NCBI RefSeq assembly: GCF_001611795.1
Contig: NZ_CP015098.1
Coordinates: 1,984,001 to 2,048,000, forward strand
Length of the DNA: 64,000 nucleotides
Direction: 5' to 3'
DNA from: Streptomyces qaidamensis
GTDB taxonomy: Bacteria; Actinomycetota; Actinomycetes; Streptomycetales; Streptomycetaceae
In this document: one piece after another, positions 44,001 through 53,590 of the stretch
Numbering within the stretch: position 1 is the first letter of the stretch
How the letters are laid out: each line of letters begins with the position of its first letter
Program-made: the position numbers and the translations under genes
The notes under the pieces: model-generated
Databases searched by the model: none
Seen by the model: only the letters and a program-made list of their open reading frames with translations
Told to the model about the DNA's origin: nothing

Positions 44001-44078
44001 ATGACCGCGGGCCGGATCGTCGCCTCCGGCCCGCCCGGACGCGTGCTGGACGCCCTGGAATCGGGGGCCGGCCGATGA
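41013..44078 (+). CDS. fused LivH-LivM-LivG-type ABC transporter
   Basis: 1021 residues carry three proteins in one chain. Residues 1-290 are a LivH-type permease (V-L-N-F-A-H-G-A near 35-42), about 300-600 a LivM-type permease (G-G-Q-I-S-L-G-Q-A-A near 345), about 605-790 a proline-rich linker with roughly eight copies of P-S-P-T-T-R-P-like text at 675-775, and about 796-1021 a LivG-type ATPase with Walker A G-P-N-G-A-G-K-S-T at 826-834. The signature is L-P-T-G-T-L-R-R where L-S-G-G-Q or L-P-Y-G-Q-Q is usual; Walker B L-L-L-D-E-P-A-A-G is intact. Imports branched-chain amino acids, amides or similar with the LivF protein that overlaps it. Confidence 0.92.
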   Translation: MSSLTYDLALAGLSVGSAAALTGIGLIMTYRATGVLNFAHGAIAMVCAYVLRQCVVEWGWPLWLGAVVTLLVLAPGLGVVLERFVFRPLAVLGGDPAQTLVASIGVFVLLVGGAALLWGQGARDDAPVLVPDEPWGQLAVVLVLAAGVAAVVRRTRFGRELRAVVDDRRLAELGGIDADRVAATGWAFGSFTAGLTGVLLAPYVRLDPYGLSLLVMEVVAVAVAARMRSLPVAVVVALGIGVAQSQLTRLHPSGWAEPLLQAVGTNLFVVALLVAALVLPGVGERDALPRTATARVPTPPGAWIVVLVLFLLPLGLAGQDLHTSVQVPALAVILLSLVVVTGRGGQISLGQAAYAGLGALFTALLAAGRFPGLPALPELAALGVSVVLVAPLGLLTGWPAIGRRGLALALATFAVGVGVSRFVFAQPYATAGLSLGRPAGFDGDRAYYVLELLLLAVALLATHALRRGRTGRALAAMRDHEQGAQAAGVRVPSLKLLAFVAGAALAALGGGMLGMSLRAFDAAAYDPVRGLLWFAAVVVLGADSTLGALAAAALLVGLDAGTRGGVAAALIGVLAILVGRFPGGPYEALRTAMERLRLRRTPALTPAGARARRLLRPAEPQTAPSAPVPTGATRVVHRAAGTGAAARREHPDGDSHPEHGPPGRAVPTLPSDVNGPPTTRPERAPEASAGPSPTTRPETSPAPSPTTRPKAPPEASPTTQPEPILKPAPPARPEPTPKPSPVPRPQPAPMPSPAPRPQPTPAPSPATRPHAAAPMGGAPPSTPATAAVPAAPLLTARRLHAHYGGFTALDGVDLELSPGRITAVVGPNGAGKSTLFHCLAGTLPPARGTVRLGGRDITALPAHARARLGVARTFQQLAVFPSLTVAENVRVGAEQGRVTDPGAVERALRLLGLDGPLRARPAAGLPTGTLRRVELARVLAGSPRVLLLDEPAAGLDTGEVTALTRVLKALAADGTALLVVEHDLDLVAGLADVVHVMTAGRIVASGPPGRVLDALESGAGR

Positions 44079-44716
44079 CGACCGTCTCCCTGCGCCAAGC
44101 ACGCGTGCGCTACGGCCCCCTGGAAGCGCTGCACGGCATCACCCTCGCCGCCCCCGGCCCGGGCCTCACCGTGCTGCTCGGCCGCAACGGGTCCGGCCGC
44201 ACCACCGCCCTGCGCGCCCTGGCCGGCACCGTGCCCCTGTCGGGCGGCGCGGTGGTGTGGGACGGCACGGACGTGACCCGCGTCCCGGCGTACGAACGGG
44301 CCCGGCGGGGGCTGTGCCTGGTGCCGGAGCGGAGGGCCGTGTTCGGCTCGCTCACCGTGCGCGAGAACCTCGCACTCGCCGCACGCGACCACACCCCGGC
44401 CCTCGACGCCTACCCGCAGCTGCGGCCCCTGCTGGAGCGGCGCGCCGGAACCCTCTCGGGCGGGGAGCAGCGCATGCTCGCCCTCTCCCGGGCCCTGCTC
44501 GCCCGCGCGCGCGTGGTGCTCGTCGACGAGCCCGCCCAGGGCATGTCGCCCTCGGTCGCGGCCCGGACGTACGAGCTGTTGGGCGCGCTGGAGGCGTGTG
44601 TGGTGGTCGCCGAGCAGCGGCTGCCGTCCGCCCTGCGGGACCGGTCCGCGATCGTCTACGAACTGCGCCGCGGGACCGTCGTGTTCGCCGGGGAGACGGC
44701 CGAACTGACGGGCTGA
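44075..44716 (+). CDS. LivF-type ABC ATPase with Arg in Walker A
   Basis: 213 residues; ATG at 44075 overlaps the fused gene stop (ATGA). Walker A reads G-R-N-G-S-G-R-T-T (36-44) with Arg42 where Lys is otherwise invariant. The signature L-S-G-G-E-Q-R-M and Walker B V-L-V-D-E-P are intact. It is about 25 residues shorter than usual LivF. It may be a weak ATPase that pairs with the LivG domain as an asymmetric dimer. A strong terminator follows. Confidence 0.9.
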   Translation: MTTVSLRQARVRYGPLEALHGITLAAPGPGLTVLLGRNGSGRTTALRALAGTVPLSGGAVVWDGTDVTRVPAYERARRGLCLVPERRAVFGSLTVRENLALAARDHTPALDAYPQLRPLLERRAGTLSGGEQRMLALSRALLARARVVLVDEPAQGMSPSVAARTYELLGALEACVVVAEQRLPSALRDRSAIVYELRRGTVVFAGETAELTG

Positions 44717-44730
44717 TGCCGGACTCCGAG

Positions 44731-44760
44731 GCCCCGTCCGGTCGGCCGACCGGACGGGGC
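44731..44760. terminator. bidirectional terminator after ABC operon
   Basis: Perfect 30-nt palindrome (two 15-nt arms with no spacer), 14 bp after the livF-type stop and before the convergent Rpf gene. Confidence 0.8.
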
Positions 44761-44788
44761 CCGTGTCCCGGCGAGGGGGAGCAGCGTC

Positions 44789-45964
<1,176 letters not shown>

Positions 45965-46762
45965 GTGCCGCGCATGCTCGACGTCAGCGACGAGGTACGC
46001 GCCGAGATCGGCGACGAAGAAGCCGACCGCCTGCTCGCCGGAGAGACCGCCCCGGGCAGTTACGACTGCACGTCCTGCCGCACACCGGGCGACTCCGAGC
46101 AGGAGCGCACCAGCACCGTCCTGTTCATCGGTGACGAGACCGCCGTCCTCGCCTTCGCCCACGCCGGCTGTCTGCCCTCGCAGGTCGTGCAGGTCACCGA
46201 GGAGCAGTTGCGGGGCGCCGTGAAGTCCATCACCGGCGACACCGTCGACCTGGAGCCCGACCGGGTGGTGCCCGACAAGGCGGTGCCCGAGCAGGCGGTG
46301 CTGGGTGTGACCAGCGGGCTCGTCCTGATCGGCGGGGAGCTCCACCCGGCCCTGGTGGTGGAGCCGACCGGACCCATCGCCCGGCCCGGCACGACCGGCA
46401 CCGGCGACGACTTCCTGCCGCTGCTCGTCGAGCAGGGCTTCATGCCGCTGTCGGAGCTGTCCGCCGTACCGCCGGTGCTGCACGGCTGGTCGGTGCTGCT
46501 GGCCGTGGGCCAGCTGCACGCGGTGCTCCAGCCCGGCAGCAACGGCGGCCAGCCGGTGGCCTGGTGGCAGGCGCACCAGCCGCTCCAGGTGACGGACGGC
46601 TGGCGCGCGGCGGCCAACAAGCACCAGCAGGTGCTGATGTTCGCGGCGCCCGCCGGCTCGATCGGCCGCCAGCCGCGCGAGGACCTGCTGCGGGACGCGC
46701 TGGACAAGGCGGCGGCGAACGGACAGCTGGTCGGCTCGGCGCTGCCGCTGGCCGGCACCTGA
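45965..46762 (+). CDS. conserved actinobacterial protein of unknown function
   Basis: 265 residues from GTG at 45965 with GAGGGAG six bases upstream; an ATG at 45974 is the alternative. The N terminus has C-T-S-C-R-T-P-G, which could be a metal-binding pair with a later cysteine (A-G-C-L-P). The remainder is mixed alpha/beta with W-W-Q-A-H-Q-P-L-Q-V-T-D-G-W. No membrane span, signal peptide or known domain is recognised. Monocistronic on the plus strand. Confidence 0.75.
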   Translation: MPRMLDVSDEVRAEIGDEEADRLLAGETAPGSYDCTSCRTPGDSEQERTSTVLFIGDETAVLAFAHAGCLPSQVVQVTEEQLRGAVKSITGDTVDLEPDRVVPDKAVPEQAVLGVTSGLVLIGGELHPALVVEPTGPIARPGTTGTGDDFLPLLVEQGFMPLSELSAVPPVLHGWSVLLAVGQLHAVLQPGSNGGQPVAWWQAHQPLQVTDGWRAAANKHQQVLMFAAPAGSIGRQPREDLLRDALDKAAANGQLVGSALPLAGT

Positions 46763-46847
46763 GCCGCCCGTCACCCGAGCACGCCGCAGACCCGCGAAAG
46801 CCGTACCCGGGCCGCATCCCTTGACCCGCGGGGTCGTTTGGACATAC

Positions 46848-47240
46848 GTGCACGCATACGACGTTCCCCGCCGCCAGTCCTTCTCGCCGATCCCGTCCGC
46901 GCGATCGGCTCAGGACTCCCATGGCGGCCCATCGGCCACGCCGATCTACGACGCGCTCTACGCCGAGTACGTCAAGTCCTTCCGCGCACTGCCCGGCGAC
47001 CGCAGCGGCGAGGAGAAGCTGGGATTCACCGCCTTCGGGAACACCCCGCAGCACAGTTCGGGCTCGTATGCAGGGGCGTACGGCAGCTCCTACAGTGCCT
47101 ACAGCGCGGGCGCCCAGAGCGCCCGCCATGCCGCCGGGCAGCAGCCGCAGTGGCAGCGTGTCGGGACCGTCGCCTCACACAGCACGGGGATGCACCACGT
47201 ACCGGCCGCGCTGCCGCCGGGGCGGCGCGGCGGCGTCTGA
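46848..47240 (+). CDS. short hypothetical protein, Ser/Gly/Tyr-rich
   Basis: 130 residues from GTG at 46848; a TTG at 46821 is possible. There is no clear ribosome binding site. The middle P-I-Y-D-A-L-Y-A-E-Y-V-K-S-F-R-A-L-P-G-D is conserved-looking, then a low-complexity S-Y-S-A-Y-S-A-G stretch. No domain recognised. It ends in a strong terminator shared with der. Confidence 0.6.
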   Translation: MHAYDVPRRQSFSPIPSARSAQDSHGGPSATPIYDALYAEYVKSFRALPGDRSGEEKLGFTAFGNTPQHSSGSYAGAYGSSYSAYSAGAQSARHAAGQQPQWQRVGTVASHSTGMHHVPAALPPGRRGGV

Positions 47241-47252
47241 GCGAGCACCGGA

Positions 47253-47294
47253 CACCGGAAAGGGCGGCCCCGTTCGGGGCCGCCCTTTCCGGTG
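47253..47294. terminator. bidirectional terminator between hypothetical gene and der
   Basis: Perfect 19-bp stem (47253-47271 with 47276-47294) with a GTTC tetraloop, 12 bp after the plus-strand stop and 7 bp before the der stop. Confidence 0.85.
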
Positions 47295-47301
47295 CTGCGC
47301 G

Positions 47302-48795
47302 CTACTTCTTCTTGCCGCGCTTCTCGCGCACCCGCACGGAGATGTGGATCGGCGTCCCGTCGAAGCCGAACTCCTCACGCAGCCGGCGCTCGATGAAGCG
47401 CCGGTAGCCCGCCTCGATGAATCCGGAGGCGAACAGCACGAACCGCGGCGGCTTGGTGCCCGCCTGCGTGCCGAACAGGATGCGCGGCTGCTTGCCGCCC
47501 CGGACCGGGTGCGGGTGGGCGGCGACCAGCTCACCGAGGAAGGCGTTCAGCCGTCCCGTCGGGACCCGGGTCTCCCAGCCCGCCAGGGCCGTCTCGATCG
47601 CCGGGACCAGCTTCTCCATGTGCCGGCCGGTGCGCGCCGAGACATTCACCCGGGGCGCCCACGCCACCTGGCCGAGCTCGGTCTCGATCTCCCGCTCCAG
47701 GTAGTAGCGGCGCTCCTCGTCGAGGGTGTCCCACTTGTTGTACGCGAGGACGATCGCGCGGCCCGCCTCGACGGCCATGGTGACGATCCGCTGGTCCTGC
47801 ACCGAGATGGACTCGGAGCCGTCGATCAGGATGACAGCGACCTCCGCCTTCTCGACGGCGGCGGCGGTGCGCAGCGAGGCGTAGTAGTCGGCGCCCTGCT
47901 GGAGGTGGACGCGCTTGCGGATGCCCGCCGTGTCGACGAACTTCCAGGTGACCCCGCCGAGCTCGATCAGCTCGTCGACCGGGTCGCGGGTGGTGCCCGC
48001 CAGTTCGTTGACGACGACGCGCTCCTCGCCCGCCACCTTGTTCAGCAGGGAGGACTTGCCGACGTTCGGCCGCCCGATCAGGGCGATGCGGCGCGGTCCG
48101 CCGGTGCCGCCCGCACCGAACGTCTGGCGCGGCGCCTCGGGGAGCACCTCCAGGACCTGGTCGAGCATGTCGCCGGTGCCGCGGCCGTGCAGCGCGGAGA
48201 CCGGGTGCGGCTCCCCCAGGCCCAGCGACCACAGGTAGGACGCGTCGGCCTCGCCGCTCTGGCCGTCCACCTTGTTGGCGCACAGCACGACCGGCTTGCC
48301 GGCCTTGCGCAGCAGCCGGACGACGGCCTCGTCGGTGTCGGTGGCGCCGACCTTGGCGTCGACGACGAAGACGACCGCATCGGCGGCCTCGATGGCGTAC
48401 TCGGCCTGGGCGGCCACGGAGGCGTCGATGCCGAGGACGTCCTGCTCCCAGCCGCCGGTGTCGACGACCTTGAAGCGGCGGCCGGCCCACTCGGCCTCGT
48501 AGGTCACCCGGTCGCGGGTGACGCCGGGCTTGTCCTCGACGACGGCCTCGCGGCGACCGATGATGCGGTTCACCAGGGTCGACTTGCCGACATTGGGGCG
48601 GCCGACGACGGCGAGGACGGGCAGCGGGCCGTGCCCGGCCGCCTCGATGGCACCCTCGACGTCTTCGACGTCGAAGCCCTCCTCGGCGGCGAGCTCCATG
48701 AACTCCGCGTACTCGACGTCGCCGAGCGCCCCGTGGTCGTGCTCGTACGCGCCCTCGGAGGCGTCCGAGCCGTCGGGCTGGATGTGGTCGTTCAT
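47302..48795 (-). CDS. der: ribosome-assembly GTPase Der (EngA)
   Basis: 497 residues. Two G domains in tandem, G-R-P-N-V-G-K-S-T and G-R-P-N-V-G-K-S-S, with D-T-G-G-W and D-T-A-G-I switch motifs, N-K-V-D and N-K-W-D specificity motifs, then the KH-like C-terminal domain (R-I-L-F-G-T-Q-A) ending K-R-G-K-K-K. An acidic N-terminal extension of about 55 residues is the actinobacterial form. It helps build the 50S subunit. It is the third gene of a plsC-cmk group on the minus strand, 78 bp after plsC. Confidence 0.97.
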   Translation of the reverse strand: MNDHIQPDGSDASEGAYEHDHGALGDVEYAEFMELAAEEGFDVEDVEGAIEAAGHGPLPVLAVVGRPNVGKSTLVNRIIGRREAVVEDKPGVTRDRVTYEAEWAGRRFKVVDTGGWEQDVLGIDASVAAQAEYAIEAADAVVFVVDAKVGATDTDEAVVRLLRKAGKPVVLCANKVDGQSGEADASYLWSLGLGEPHPVSALHGRGTGDMLDQVLEVLPEAPRQTFGAGGTGGPRRIALIGRPNVGKSSLLNKVAGEERVVVNELAGTTRDPVDELIELGGVTWKFVDTAGIRKRVHLQQGADYYASLRTAAAVEKAEVAVILIDGSESISVQDQRIVTMAVEAGRAIVLAYNKWDTLDEERRYYLEREIETELGQVAWAPRVNVSARTGRHMEKLVPAIETALAGWETRVPTGRLNAFLGELVAAHPHPVRGGKQPRILFGTQAGTKPPRFVLFASGFIEAGYRRFIERRLREEFGFDGTPIHISVRVREKRGKKK

Positions 48796-48873
48796 GAAGT
48801 CCGTACCTCGTCGTTCATCGTGGTGGTCGGTGGAGTACCCGCTGTTCCGGGCTGGTCCACTACTCAGTGTCGT

Positions 48874-49521
48874 CTAGCGCCCGGTGAGGCGCCTGGCGTT
48901 TTCCAGGTGGGCCGCGAGCTGCTTCTGGATGCGTCCGGTCGCCTCGTCCAGCGCCTTGCGCGTCCGGCGACCGCTGCCGTCGCCCGCCTCGAAGGGCTCG
49001 CCGAAGACGACGTCGACGCGGGAGCGCAGCGGAGGCAGCGCCTTTATCAACCGTCCGGGCTTCCCGGAACTTCCCAGCACGGCCACCGGGACGATCGGGG
49101 CGCCGCTGCGCACCGCGAAGTATGCGAGGCCGGCGCGCAGCGAGGCGAAGTCGCCCTCGCCCCGGGTGCCCTCCGGGAAGATGCCGAGCACGCCGCCGCC
49201 CGCCAGGACGCCCAGCGCGTGGGTGATCGCCGTGCGGTCGGTGGTGTCGCGGTCGACCTTCACCTGCCCGATGCCGAGCAGGAAGGGGTCCAGCGGCCCG
49301 ATGAACGCTTCCTTCTTGATCAGGAAGTGCGTCGGCCGGGGCGCCACGCCCATGACCATCGGGCCGTCGATGTTGTGGGAGTGGTTGACCGCGAAGATCA
49401 CCGGACCGCTCGCCGGAACCCGCCAGGCTCCGAGCACGCGCGGCCTCCACAGCCCGTACATCAGGCCGACGCCGATGCGCCGCCCGACCTCGGCACCCCG
49501 TGCCGAAGGCAGATCGGTCAC
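48874..49521 (-). CDS. plsC: 1-acylglycerol-3-phosphate acyltransferase family
   Basis: 215 residues from GTG at 49521, which overlaps the cmk stop (GTGA). Acyltransferase box N-H-S-H-N-I-D at about 57-63 (NHxxxxD), then F-P-E-G-T-R-G near 125-131 for substrate binding. There is no obvious long membrane span, as in short PlsC forms. It should acylate lysophosphatidate or a related lysolipid at the membrane. Coupled to cmk and followed by der, a common actinobacterial order. Confidence 0.9.
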   Translation of the reverse strand: MTDLPSARGAEVGRRIGVGLMYGLWRPRVLGAWRVPASGPVIFAVNHSHNIDGPMVMGVAPRPTHFLIKKEAFIGPLDPFLLGIGQVKVDRDTTDRTAITHALGVLAGGGVLGIFPEGTRGEGDFASLRAGLAYFAVRSGAPIVPVAVLGSSGKPGRLIKALPPLRSRVDVVFGEPFEAGDGSGRRTRKALDEATGRIQKQLAAHLENARRLTGR

Positions 49522-50198
49522 TTCCCGGCCCGCTTCTCCTCGACGAGGGTGACGACGCACTCGATGACCTGGGCCAGCGTGAGCTCGGTGGTGTCCACCT
49601 CGACGGCGTCGTCCGCCTTGGCGAGCGGGGAGGTCTTGCGGCTGGAGTCGGCTGCGTCCCGCTTGATCAGGGCCTCGCGGGTGGAGTGGACGTCGGAGCC
49701 CTTCAGCTCGCCGCTGCGGCGGGCGGCGCGCGCCTCCGGGGAGGCGGTGAGGAAGACCTTGAGGTCGGCGTCGGGCAGCACCGTCGTGCCGATGTCCCGG
49801 CCCTCGACGACGATGCCCTGCTCCGCGGAGGCGGCGATCGAACGCTGCAGCTCGGTGATCCGGGCGCGCACCTCCGGCACCGCGCTGACCGCGCTGACCT
49901 TGGAGGAGACCTCCTGGGTGCGGATCGGACCGGCCACGTCCACGCCGTCGACCGTGATGGCAGGCCCTTCCGGGTCGGTGCCGGAGACGATCTCGGGCTT
50001 GCCCGCGGCGGCGGCGATGGCGGAGGGGTCGTCGATGTCGATGCCGTTGCTCACCATCCACCAGGTGATGGCCCGGTACTGGGCGCCGGTGTCCAGGTAG
50101 CTCAGCCCCAGCTGGGCCGCCACGGCCTTCGAGGTGCTCGACTTGCCGGTGCCGGCGGGGCCGTCGATGGCGACAATCACTGGCGTGGCGCTTTCCAC
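49518..50198 (-). CDS. cmk: cytidylate kinase
   Basis: 226 residues from GTG at 50198 with AGGAAGG upstream. P-loop G-P-A-G-T-G-K-S-S at 13-21, D-T-G-A-Q-Y-R-A, G-R-D-I-G-T-T-V-L-P-D-A near 133-144, and a lid R-R-S-G-E-L. It phosphorylates CMP and dCMP. It lies upstream of plsC with overlapping stop and start. Confidence 0.96.
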   Translation of the reverse strand: MESATPVIVAIDGPAGTGKSSTSKAVAAQLGLSYLDTGAQYRAITWWMVSNGIDIDDPSAIAAAAGKPEIVSGTDPEGPAITVDGVDVAGPIRTQEVSSKVSAVSAVPEVRARITELQRSIAASAEQGIVVEGRDIGTTVLPDADLKVFLTASPEARAARRSGELKGSDVHSTREALIKRDAADSSRKTSPLAKADDAVEVDTTELTLAQVIECVVTLVEEKRAGK

Positions 50199-50391
50199 AG
50201 TGGGGACCTTCCTGAACCGGGCTCGGCGGGGTGAGGGCGCGACTGCCCCGCACCAGGTTACTGGGTTCGCGTCACTCGTCCGGCCGCGCGTCCGAGACGG
50301 CTGCGCACGACCGCCGACGGCGCTCGGCCCGTACGGCCCACGGCGCCCGGCTCATCCGGCCCACGGCCGACGGCGGCGCCCGGCCAGGGCC

Positions 50392-50475
50392 AGCCCGTCC
50401 GGCGCTTGAGGACGAGGCCGTTCAGGCCGAAGCGGGGGCCCGGGGCGGCAGCCCCCGGAACGGCCCACCCGACCG
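50392..50475. repeat. Streptomyces dispersed intergenic repeat (CGCTTGAGGACGAGG type)
   Basis: A stretch with GTCCGGCGCTTGAGGACGAG and CGGGGGCCCGGGGC, followed by a G/C hairpin. I know this sequence type as a frequent intergenic element in Streptomyces chromosomes, often at gene ends. It lies between the cmk promoter and the tyrA 3' end; the 283-bp gap holds no gene. Confidence 0.55.
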
Positions 50476-50481
50476 TACCTC

Positions 50482-51567
50482 CTACTGCCGGATCGCCCAG
50501 CCCCGTTCCCGCAGCGCGGCGCTCAGCACCGGGGCCGCCTTGGGCTCCACCATCAGCTGCACCAGACCGGCCTGCTGCCCCGTCGCGTGCTCGATCCGCA
50601 CGTCCTCGATGTTGACCCCGGCCAGACCCGCGTCGGCGAAGATCCGGGCCAGCTGTCCCGGCTGGTCGTCGATGAGCACGACCACGACCTCGTAGGCCCG
50701 TGGCGCGGACCCGTGCTTGCCGGGGACGCGGACCTGCCCGGCGTTGCCGCGCCGCAGCACGTCCTCGATCCCGCCGGCGCCCTCGCGGCGCTTGTGGTCG
50801 TCGGAGGACTGCAGGGCGCGCAGGGCCCGCACGGTCTCCTCCAGGTCGGCGGCGACGTCCGTGAGCAGGTCGGCGACCGGCGCGGGGTTCGCGGAGAGGA
50901 TGTCGATCCACATCCGCGGGTCGGAGGCGGCGATCCGCGTCACATCGCGGATGCCCTGCCCGCACAGTCGTACGGCGGACTCCTCGGCGTGCTCCAGCCG
51001 CGCGGCGACCAGGCTGGAGACCAGGTGGGGCATGTGGGAGACGAGGGCGACGGCCCGGTCGTGGGCGTCGGCGTCCATGACGACCGGCACGGCCCGGCAG
51101 TACGAGACCAGCTCCAGGGCGAGGTTCAGCACCTCGGTGTCGGTGTCCCGGGTCGGGGTCAGCACCCAGGGGCGGCCCTCGAAGAGGTCCGCGGTCGCGG
51201 CCAGCGGGCCGGACTTCTCCCGGCCCGACATGGGGTGCGAGCCGATGTACGCCGACAGGTCGAGACCGCGCTCCTCCAGCTCGCGGCGCGGCCCGCCCTT
51301 GACGCTGGCGACATCGAGGTAGCCGCGTCCCGCACCGCGGCGGATGGCGTCGGTGAGCACGTCCGCCACGTGCGCGGGCGGGGCGGCGACGATCACGAGG
51401 TCCACGGGCCCGTCCGGCGCCTCGTCCGTGCCGGCGCCGAGCGCGGCCGCCGTACGGGCCTGCTCCGGGTCCGGGTCGGCGAGGTGCACGGTGACGCTCC
51501 GCTGGGACAGGGCCAGCGCGGCGGACGTGCCGATGAGGCCGGTGCCGATGACGAGTGCGGTCCTCAC
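50482..51567 (-). CDS. tyrA: prephenate dehydrogenase
   Basis: 361 residues from GTG at 51567 that overlaps the aroH stop. NAD-binding V-I-G-T-G-L-I-G-T-S at 6-15, catalytic H-P-M-S-G-R-E-K-S-G (about 114-123), S-H-M-P-H-L region, and a C-terminal ACT domain (Y-E-V-V-V-V-L-I-D-D-Q-P-G-Q-L-A near 294-309) for tyrosine feedback. It converts prephenate to 4-hydroxyphenylpyruvate. It follows directly on the chorismate mutase gene. Confidence 0.95.
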   Translation of the reverse strand: MRTALVIGTGLIGTSAALALSQRSVTVHLADPDPEQARTAAALGAGTDEAPDGPVDLVIVAAPPAHVADVLTDAIRRGAGRGYLDVASVKGGPRRELEERGLDLSAYIGSHPMSGREKSGPLAATADLFEGRPWVLTPTRDTDTEVLNLALELVSYCRAVPVVMDADAHDRAVALVSHMPHLVSSLVAARLEHAEESAVRLCGQGIRDVTRIAASDPRMWIDILSANPAPVADLLTDVAADLEETVRALRALQSSDDHKRREGAGGIEDVLRRGNAGQVRVPGKHGSAPRAYEVVVVLIDDQPGQLARIFADAGLAGVNIEDVRIEHATGQQAGLVQLMVEPKAAPVLSAALRERGWAIRQ

Positions 51568-51926
51568 TGGGCGATGTCCTTGCGCAGGGCGGCCGCGGCG
51601 CCGAGGTAGACGTGGGCGATGTCGGCGCGGGGCCGGTCGGACTCGATGTGCGCGAGGACCCGGACGACGCGCGGCATGGCGCCTTCGATGTCCAGTTCCT
51701 GGGCGCAGATCAGCGGCACGTCGACGATGCCCAGCTTGCGGGCGGCCGCCGCCGGGAAGTCGCTGTGCAGGTCGGGCGTGGCCGTGAACCAGATGCTGAT
51801 CAGGTCGTCGGCGGCGAGATCGTTGCGCTCGAGGATCTCCGCGAGGAGGGCTCCGACCTGCTCGTCCATGTGCCCGGCCTCGTCCCGTTCGAGTTGGACG
51901 GCGCCCCGGACCGCTCGTACCGCCAC
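51564..51926 (-). CDS. aroH: monofunctional chorismate mutase, AroH class
   Basis: 120 residues from GTG at 51926 with AAGGAG upstream; longer readings of the frame are non-coding. The start V-A-V-R-A-V-R-G-A-V-Q-L-E-R-D-E and R-N-D-L-A-A-D-D-L-I-S-I-W-F-T-A-T-P-D-L match the Bacillus-type trimeric AroH fold. It makes prephenate for the TyrA enzyme encoded next, an efficient two-step operon for tyrosine. Confidence 0.95.
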   Translation of the reverse strand: MAVRAVRGAVQLERDEAGHMDEQVGALLAEILERNDLAADDLISIWFTATPDLHSDFPAAAARKLGIVDVPLICAQELDIEGAMPRVVRVLAHIESDRPRADIAHVYLGAAAALRKDIAQ

Positions 51927-52105
51927 GGCGATGCTCCTTGTTGACGTGCGTGTCGCTCTACGTCCGACCAGCCTAGTCAGCCCGCGCGGTCCAGGTGTGC
52001 GGCGCCCGCTCGCCGAGACGCCAGGATCGGTGTGTTTGGGAGGGTTCAGTGCCAAGATGATGCACATCCCGATTTAGTCCTCTTTGGCGCTTTCGGAGTG
52101 ACGAC

Positions 52106-52546
52106 ATGACCCACGAGACCACACGCCGCACGGTCCTCCTCGCGACGGGGGCGACGGGCGCGGCGGCGCTCGTCGCGGCCTGCGGCGGCGGAGGCGACGA
52201 CAACGGTTCCGAGTCGACGAGCTCCCCCACCGGCCAGGACGCGACGAGCGCCCCCGCCGGCCAGGTCCTGGCAAACATCGACGAGATCCCGGTCGGCGGC
52301 GGCAAGATCTTCAAGGACGAGGAAGTCGTCGTGACCCAGCCGGAGCAGGGCCGGTTCAAGGCCTTCTCGGCGATCTGCACCCACCAGCGCTGCACGGTGG
52401 GGTCCGTCTCCGGCGGCACGATCAACTGCCCCTGCCACGGCAGCAAGTTCCAGATCGCCGACGGCGCGGTGTCCCAGGGCCCGGCGACCCGGCCGCTGCC
52501 CGCCGAGCGGATCACCGTGGAGGGAAACGCGATTCGCCTGACGTGA
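52106..52546 (+). CDS. Rieske [2Fe-2S] lipoprotein, Tat-type signal
   Basis: 146 residues. The start T-R-R-T-V-L-L-A (twin Arg) and L-V-A-A-C26 form a Tat/lipoprotein signal. A Gly/Asp/Ser linker leads to a Rieske domain from about 55, with ligands in C-T-H-Q-R-C and C-P-C-H-G-S-K-F. The cysteine of C-T-H-x-x-C in second place and C-P-C-H give the disulfide pair. It is an exported electron-transfer protein; partner oxidase unknown. Located alone on the plus strand. Confidence 0.9.
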   Translation: MTHETTRRTVLLATGATGAAALVAACGGGGDDNGSESTSSPTGQDATSAPAGQVLANIDEIPVGGGKIFKDEEVVVTQPEQGRFKAFSAICTHQRCTVGSVSGGTINCPCHGSKFQIADGAVSQGPATRPLPAERITVEGNAIRLT

Positions 52547-52570
52547 GGGCCCGCGGGCGGCTTCGCGGCG

Positions 52571-53590
52571 TCACGCGTCCCACAGCGCCCCGAGGGTGAG
52601 CAGGTCACTCCGGTATTCGATGCGGTCGGCCCACTCGGTGGGCCAGGCCTCCGCGCCCAGGCAGGCGCCCGCGAAAGCGCCCGTCAGGCAGGCGATCGAG
52701 TCCGAGTCGCCGGCGGTGCAGGCGGCACGGCGCAGGGCGGTCAGCGGCTCGTCGACGAAGAGCAGGAAACACAGCAGCCCGGTCGCCAGGGCCTCCTCGG
52801 CGATCCAGCCCTCGCCGGTGGCCAGGCAGGGGTCGGTCTCCGGCGAGACGGTGCGCACGGCATGCCGAAGCCGTTCGAGGGCCTCCAGGCACTCGTCCCA
52901 GCCGCGCGCGATGAACCGCTCGGGGCTCGGGTCCCCGGCCCGCCGCCACAGGTCGCCGAGCCAGCGCTCGTGGTAGCGGCCGCGGTTCTCCAGGGCGTAG
53001 GAGCGGAGCAGGCCGATCAGCCCGGTCGGCTCGGCGCCCTGAGCGAGCAGACGTACGGCGTGTGCGGTGAGGTCGGAGGCGGCGAGCGCGGTGGGGTGTC
53101 CGTGGGTGAGGGCGGACTGCAACTGGGCGGCGCCCGCGCGCTGTTCGTCACTGAGGCCCGGAACCAGGCCCAGGGGTGCGACGCGCATGTTGGCGCCGCA
53201 GCCCTTGGAGTCGATCTGGCTGGCGTCCTGCCAGGGGCGGGACTCGTCCTTCAGCAGGTGACAGGCCTTCATGCAGGTGCGGCCCGGAGCCCGGTTGTTC
53301 TCCGGGGACTGGTACCAGTCCACGAACTCCTCACGCAGGGGCCGGGCCAGACGCAGCGGGGTGAGCAGCCCCCGGTCCATCGCCGTCCGCACCGCGCGCC
53401 CGAGCGCGAGTGTCATCTGGGTGTCGTCCGACACGGTGGCCCGGCCGGGCAGATCCAGCTGCCGCCACGGACCGAACGTGGCAAGTATCGACGGAACGTC
53501 ACTGAACTCGGTCGGGTATCCCAGCGCATCCCCGAGGGCCAGGCCCGTGAGCGCTCCGGTGGCGGCTTGCTTGTGGACGAGCGTGGTCAT
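52571..53590 (-). CDS. ADP-ribosylglycohydrolase family protein
   Basis: 339 residues from ATG at 53590, overlapping the Nudix-gene stop (ATGA). The fold opens A-A-T-G-A-L-T-G-L-A-L-G-D-A-L-G; metal ligands sit in S-D-D-T-Q-M-T (about 55-61) and in A-G-D-S-D-S-I-A near 292-299. These are the DraG/ARH motifs for two Mg2+. It removes ADP-ribose from a protein, nucleic acid or small molecule; the target is unknown. It is cotranscribed with an NrtR-like gene. Confidence 0.9.
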   Translation of the reverse strand: MTTLVHKQAATGALTGLALGDALGYPTEFSDVPSILATFGPWRQLDLPGRATVSDDTQMTLALGRAVRTAMDRGLLTPLRLARPLREEFVDWYQSPENNRAPGRTCMKACHLLKDESRPWQDASQIDSKGCGANMRVAPLGLVPGLSDEQRAGAAQLQSALTHGHPTALAASDLTAHAVRLLAQGAEPTGLIGLLRSYALENRGRYHERWLGDLWRRAGDPSPERFIARGWDECLEALERLRHAVRTVSPETDPCLATGEGWIAEEALATGLLCFLLFVDEPLTALRRAACTAGDSDSIACLTGAFAGACLGAEAWPTEWADRIEYRSDLLTLGALWDA

